Source: Victivallaceae bacterium (GTDB lineage: Bacteria > Verrucomicrobiota > Lentisphaeria > Victivallales > Victivallaceae). Taken from it: DNA of 8,332 nt. The stretch lies in the NCBI GenBank assembly GCA_028717165.1, contig JAQUOK010000104.1, positions 1-8,332 on the forward strand, in the 5' to 3' direction. The position numbers and the translations under genes were made by a program. Positions within the stretch are counted from its first letter, which is position 1. Each line of letters begins with the position of its first letter. Positions 5,831-8,332 of this stretch are shown piece by piece. The notes below the pieces were generated by a model, which had not been told where the DNA came from, did no database searches, and saw only the letters and a list, made by a program, of their open reading frames with translations.

Positions 5831-6898
5831 TCATTCCCGTGTTTTAAGGACTATTTCCGTATCGGAATCTATTCCTGAAACCACCCTCAGTTTACCGGGT
5901 TCCGGCTCGGTAACCGTCCTTACCGGAACTTTGGAAACCGCGCCGTCTTTTATCACCGTCAGGTATTCGAGCTGTCCGATGCGGGTAAGGGCGGACTCGG
6001 GGACAATATAGGCTTTTTCGGTTCCCAACTGCAGTTCAAGCGTTCCGAACATGCCCGGCATCAGGCCTTTAGTGTCTCCCAGGATGCACATTTTTATCAG
6101 GAACGTGCGGCTGCCGGGATCCACCGCCGGAACAATTTCCTTGACTTCCCCGGTCAATGAGCGTTTCAAAGATTCCACATGAAATTTGATTTTGTCGTGA
6201 ATTTTTACCGCGCTTACCAGGGATTCCCGCAGCGGCACATACAGCATGAGACGGGTCGGATCAAATACTTTCAGGATGATATTGCCGGGACTGGCAAGGT
6301 CGCCGGGGTCATCCAGACGGTCGGAGATAACACCGTCCATCGGGCTCTGGATAGTCGCGTAGGATAAATTAGCCTTGGTCTGGAGCAGCGCCTGCCGGGC
6401 CGCTTTTTCGCGGGCGCGCGCAGTCTGGAGAATTTCCTCCGCCTCTTCAAACGTTTTGCGGGGAATGACGTTTCTTTCCAGCAGCAGTTTCTGGCGGCGG
6501 TAATTACGCTCCGCCTGCAGAAGGGCGGCTTCGGTAACGTTAAGCTGTTCCGCCGTCTGCTGTTCCGCCGCTTTCAGGTCGCCGCTGTCGAGTTCGACCA
6601 GGGTTTCGCCTTTTTTCACGGAATCGCCGCTGCGGCGGGTTATATTGATGATCCGCGCAGTGATCCGGGGAGACAATTCTATTTCGTCCCGGCTCCTGAC
6701 CGTCCCCACCGTCCGGTATATTACCGGCGCTTCCGTCCGGGTCAGTTTGAAAAGTTTATGCTCCTTTTTCACTTCCGGCAGAGTTTTTTCTCCCGGAGTT
6801 ATCATCCCGGAACGAAAAGTTCCCGTCTGGTATAATATGGCGGCCAGGATCATCAGGGCAGCGATTATACCGGCCGCAATCTTCAGTATTTTCTTCAT
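5831..6898 (-). CDS. RND efflux periplasmic adaptor (HlyD/MFP family)
   Basis: Adaptors of this family bridge an inner-membrane RND pump and an outer-membrane channel in tripartite efflux. The 355-aa protein has an N-terminal hydrophobic segment (about 8-23) with no lipoprotein Cys, so it is anchored or exported by a signal sequence. The first half of the barrel-sandwich (lipoyl-like) domain is at about 68-105 (RITARIINI, then GDSVKKGETLVELD). A coiled-coil hairpin follows (about 107-172, rich in Ala, Gln, Glu and Arg), then the second lipoyl half (ATIQSPMDGVISDR, about 181-194). Beta-barrel and membrane-proximal domains complete it (about 215-350, including GLMPGMFGTLEL). AAGGAG (6908-6913) lies nine bases before the ATG. 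No RND pump or TolC-like gene adjoins it in this window: upstream is a methyltransferase and downstream a Mut7-C gene. Substrate cannot be told. Confidence 0.9.
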   Translation of the reverse strand: MKKILKIAAGIIAALMILAAILYQTGTFRSGMITPGEKTLPEVKKEHKLFKLTRTEAPVIYRTVGTVRSRDEIELSPRITARIINITRRSGDSVKKGETLVELDSGDLKAAEQQTAEQLNVTEAALLQAERNYRRQKLLLERNVIPRKTFEEAEEILQTARAREKAARQALLQTKANLSYATIQSPMDGVISDRLDDPGDLASPGNIILKVFDPTRLMLYVPLRESLVSAVKIHDKIKFHVESLKRSLTGEVKEIVPAVDPGSRTFLIKMCILGDTKGLMPGMFGTLELQLGTEKAYIVPESALTRIGQLEYLTVIKDGAVSKVPVRTVTEPEPGKLRVVSGIDSDTEIVLKTRE

Positions 6899-7030
6899 AG
6901 CGTAAATCTCCTTGTCGATATTTTTTATTTATTAACGGCTTGATCTCATTTGCGCTTTGTTCCCTTTTTTTAGTGGGTCCTTAGCCCCGCCCCCTTTGCG
7001 CCGGACATTTCCCGGTATAACGCGAGCGAG

Positions 7031-7067
7031 TAAAAAATCTTCGTTCCCGCCCTTCGGACACTGAACG
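7031..7067 (-). terminator. candidate rho-independent terminator of the methyltransferase gene
   Basis: On the minus strand CGTTC (7067-7063) pairs with GAACG (7046-7042). Inside it CCG pairs with CGG around the loop AAGGG, with a five-base bulge on the 5' side. The stem is followed after four bases by six T residues (7037-7032). It lies about 25 bp beyond the methyltransferase stop codon, where a terminator is expected. The bulge makes it imperfect. If real, the downstream adaptor gene needs its own promoter, for which I see no good consensus match in 6914-7030. Confidence 0.42.
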
Positions 7068-7090
7068 CGATTTGAAAATTATTCCGGACT

Positions 7091-7777
7091 TTAAACAGTT
7101 CGATCACATTCTCCCGGTTTCCTGCATATGCTTATATATTCATATTCGTCATAGTACACAGCATCTTTGTAATAATCCCGGAAATTCCATTTGAAAGCAT
7201 GCAGAATGACCTCAAAATTAGTGTTTTCGAAATCTTTTCTGGTAAAAATGGAACTATACGGATCATCTTGGGAAATAAAATATCCGCCCGGCCTGAGAAG
7301 TTTGTTAATGCTCTCAAGAGCTCTGAGCTTGATCGGTTCACAATCCGGCGTAAATACCAGTTTGGATATAACGGCATCAAATTGCATTTTTCTCAGAACT
7401 TCAGGAGGGTCTTCAATCTGCCCGTGCAGCAGCTTAAGTCCCTTGACATTAGTAACCGCATCTTTGTTTTTGTCCAGTCCGACTGCGTTGGCCCCATGAA
7501 ATAACAGAGCCCGGACAAAATAACCACTGTCGCATCCGACTTCCAGAATATCTTTTTCAGTTAAACCCAATTTCATAAGCACGGCAAGTATTGTGGAATA
7601 ATAGCATTCTGTAGGCTCTGGATTTGTCCACCACGGCCCGTCAGTCGCGGGACCGCCGCAAATTGCAAACTTCCTTATCGATTCGGGCATTTGGCGCAGA
7701 ATCCGCAAAGCATTCCGGACCTCCGCCTCATTCAGTCCGCATTTTGCGGCTGTCTTTTCAGAATTTGTTTTTGTCAT
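7091..7777 (-). CDS. class I SAM-dependent methyltransferase, substrate unknown
   Basis: The 228-aa protein carries the Rossmann-like methyltransferase core. Motif I is ILEVGCDSGYF (77-87), the acidic end of beta-2 is GLDKN (Asp102), and a later LRPGGYFIS strand is the usual motif preceding the substrate region. A 60-residue N-terminal extension contains a Trp-rich patch (DGPWWTNPEP, 46-55) that may contribute to substrate recognition. The C-terminal part has an aromatic/acidic run (NFRDYYKDAVYYDEYEY). No specific subfamily is recognised: small-molecule, tRNA or lipid substrates are all possible. It lacks a signal peptide, so it acts in the cytoplasm. AAGGA (7788-7792) sits 10 bases before the ATG. 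It lies 119 bp after the hydrolase gene on the same strand; that gap shows no clear promoter. Confidence 0.82.
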   Translation of the reverse strand: MTKTNSEKTAAKCGLNEAEVRNALRILRQMPESIRKFAICGGPATDGPWWTNPEPTECYYSTILAVLMKLGLTEKDILEVGCDSGYFVRALLFHGANAVGLDKNKDAVTNVKGLKLLHGQIEDPPEVLRKMQFDAVISKLVFTPDCEPIKLRALESINKLLRPGGYFISQDDPYSSIFTRKDFENTNFEVILHAFKWNFRDYYKDAVYYDEYEYISICRKPGECDRTV

Positions 7778-7896
7778 ATCGTAATTGTCCTTTAATTTTT
7801 TTACTCAAAAATCCTGTCATGAAAACGCATTGAATAATTTTAAACTGGAAATACTAATCCCGTTGCCGACGATTGTCATCTTCAATTTATCCAGCG

Positions 7897-8332
7897 TTAA
7901 TAATTCGGCTGCAAGCGTGCACTCCTGACTTTATGTTCAAATGCCATAAGCCGATCAGTAGCAATAACATTCAGATTATTCAGCCATTTCAAGATATCAA
8001 CAGTCAATGATGGAAATACATTTATGCCCCGTTTATCTCTAAAATCATGGTTGACCGGATACTCTTTGTAGGTGAGATTAGCCTTTGGAAATTTATTGAA
8101 ATCTTCGGCAACAGCTCTGGCACTTTCTACCGGTAAGGTCTCATCATTGACTCCATGGGCCATGAATATGGGAATGTTCAACCGTCTTAAATAATTTATC
8201 GGCGGATCCCAAAGATATGAACTCCACCAACAATACGGCATTCCATCCCATTTTTCCGTACTTTGAGGATGTTCGCAGATTTTTCTCAAAACCTCGTCCC
8301 GTACCCTGAGTTCTTCTGCGCCGGGACGAGTC
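7897..8332 (-). CDS. alpha/beta hydrolase, prolyl-oligopeptidase-like, C-terminal part only
   Basis: The reading frame is open to the right edge of the window, so at least 144 C-terminal residues are present and the start lies outside. The typical late core of an alpha/beta hydrolase is visible: IPIFMAHGVNDETLPVESA, with the catalytic Asp encoded at 8143-8145, then YPVNHDF with the catalytic His at 8047-8049. The spacing and HGxxDxxxPVxxA pattern match the S9 (prolyl oligopeptidase) and related acyl-hydrolase families. The nucleophile Ser (GxSxG) must lie beyond the window. After the last expected helix (ILKWLNNLN) there is an extra tail of about 25 residues rich in Arg. It could be a peptidase, esterase or other hydrolase; the visible part cannot decide. 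It probably leads the run of minus-strand genes. Confidence 0.78.
   Translation of the reverse strand, partial: TRPGAEELRVRDEVLRKICEHPQSTEKWDGMPYCWWSSYLWDPPINYLRRLNIPIFMAHGVNDETLPVESARAVAEDFNKFPKANLTYKEYPVNHDFRDKRGINVFPSLTVDILKWLNNLNVIATDRLMAFEHKVRSARLQPNY

Noticed and set aside
7191..7504. Two plus-strand frames of about 100 codons opposite the methyltransferase.
   Set aside because: Both lie wholly inside a gene with clear SAM-binding motifs and show no domain of their own.
8287..8289. TTG as the start of the hydrolase gene.
   Set aside because: The frame stays open for 14 more codons to the window edge and the visible part lacks the nucleophile Ser, so this is an internal Leu codon of a partial gene.

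Overview
This 8.3 kb stretch looks like an ordinary chromosomal segment of a Gram-negative bacterium with intermediate G+C. The Gram-negative call rests on an RND-type periplasmic adaptor and a secreted nickel superoxide dismutase. The mix of type-2 LeuA, a signal-peptide NiSOD, a bacteriohemerythrin, a DUF6868-like membrane protein and a Mut7-C protein would fit an oxygen-sensitive member of the PVC group (Lentisphaerae/Kiritimatiellae type) or a similar environmental anaerobe. That assignment is inference and weak. I see no mobile element, CRISPR array, tRNA or rRNA.

Layout. Positions 1-394 hold no large gene. They contain a possible nested RNA fold (44-124), a candidate promoter (-10 near 203-208) and a leader that may control leuA. 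The leader contains a 27-codon ORF (245-328) with 7 leucines in its last 14 residues. Its leucine codons TTA-CTC-C (311-317) are perfectly complementary to the leuA ribosome binding site (382-388). leuA (395-2071) and a D-Ala-D-Ala carboxypeptidase gene (2086-3138) follow and are probably co-transcribed.

After a 206-bp gap with a good promoter comes a second plus-strand cluster: a small two-helix membrane protein (3345-3590), a bacteriohemerythrin with one iron ligand changed from His to Gln (3621-4037), a secreted NiSOD with a His-rich tail (4161-4634) and a SpoIIAA-like protein (4658-5032). I read this cluster as oxygen and superoxide handling in a mostly anaerobic cell.

The rest is on the minus strand and converges on the second cluster with 12 bp between stop codons. 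In transcription order it holds the 3' end of an alpha/beta hydrolase running off the window (7897-8332), a class I methyltransferase of unknown substrate (7091-7777) with a candidate terminator, an RND/HlyD adaptor without its pump in view (5831-6898), and a Mut7-C ubiquitin/RNase fusion (5045-5803) 27 bp behind the adaptor.

The most original observation is the leuA leader, a candidate leucine-sensing translational attenuator. The Gln-for-His hemerythrin and the signal-peptidase-processed NiSOD follow.
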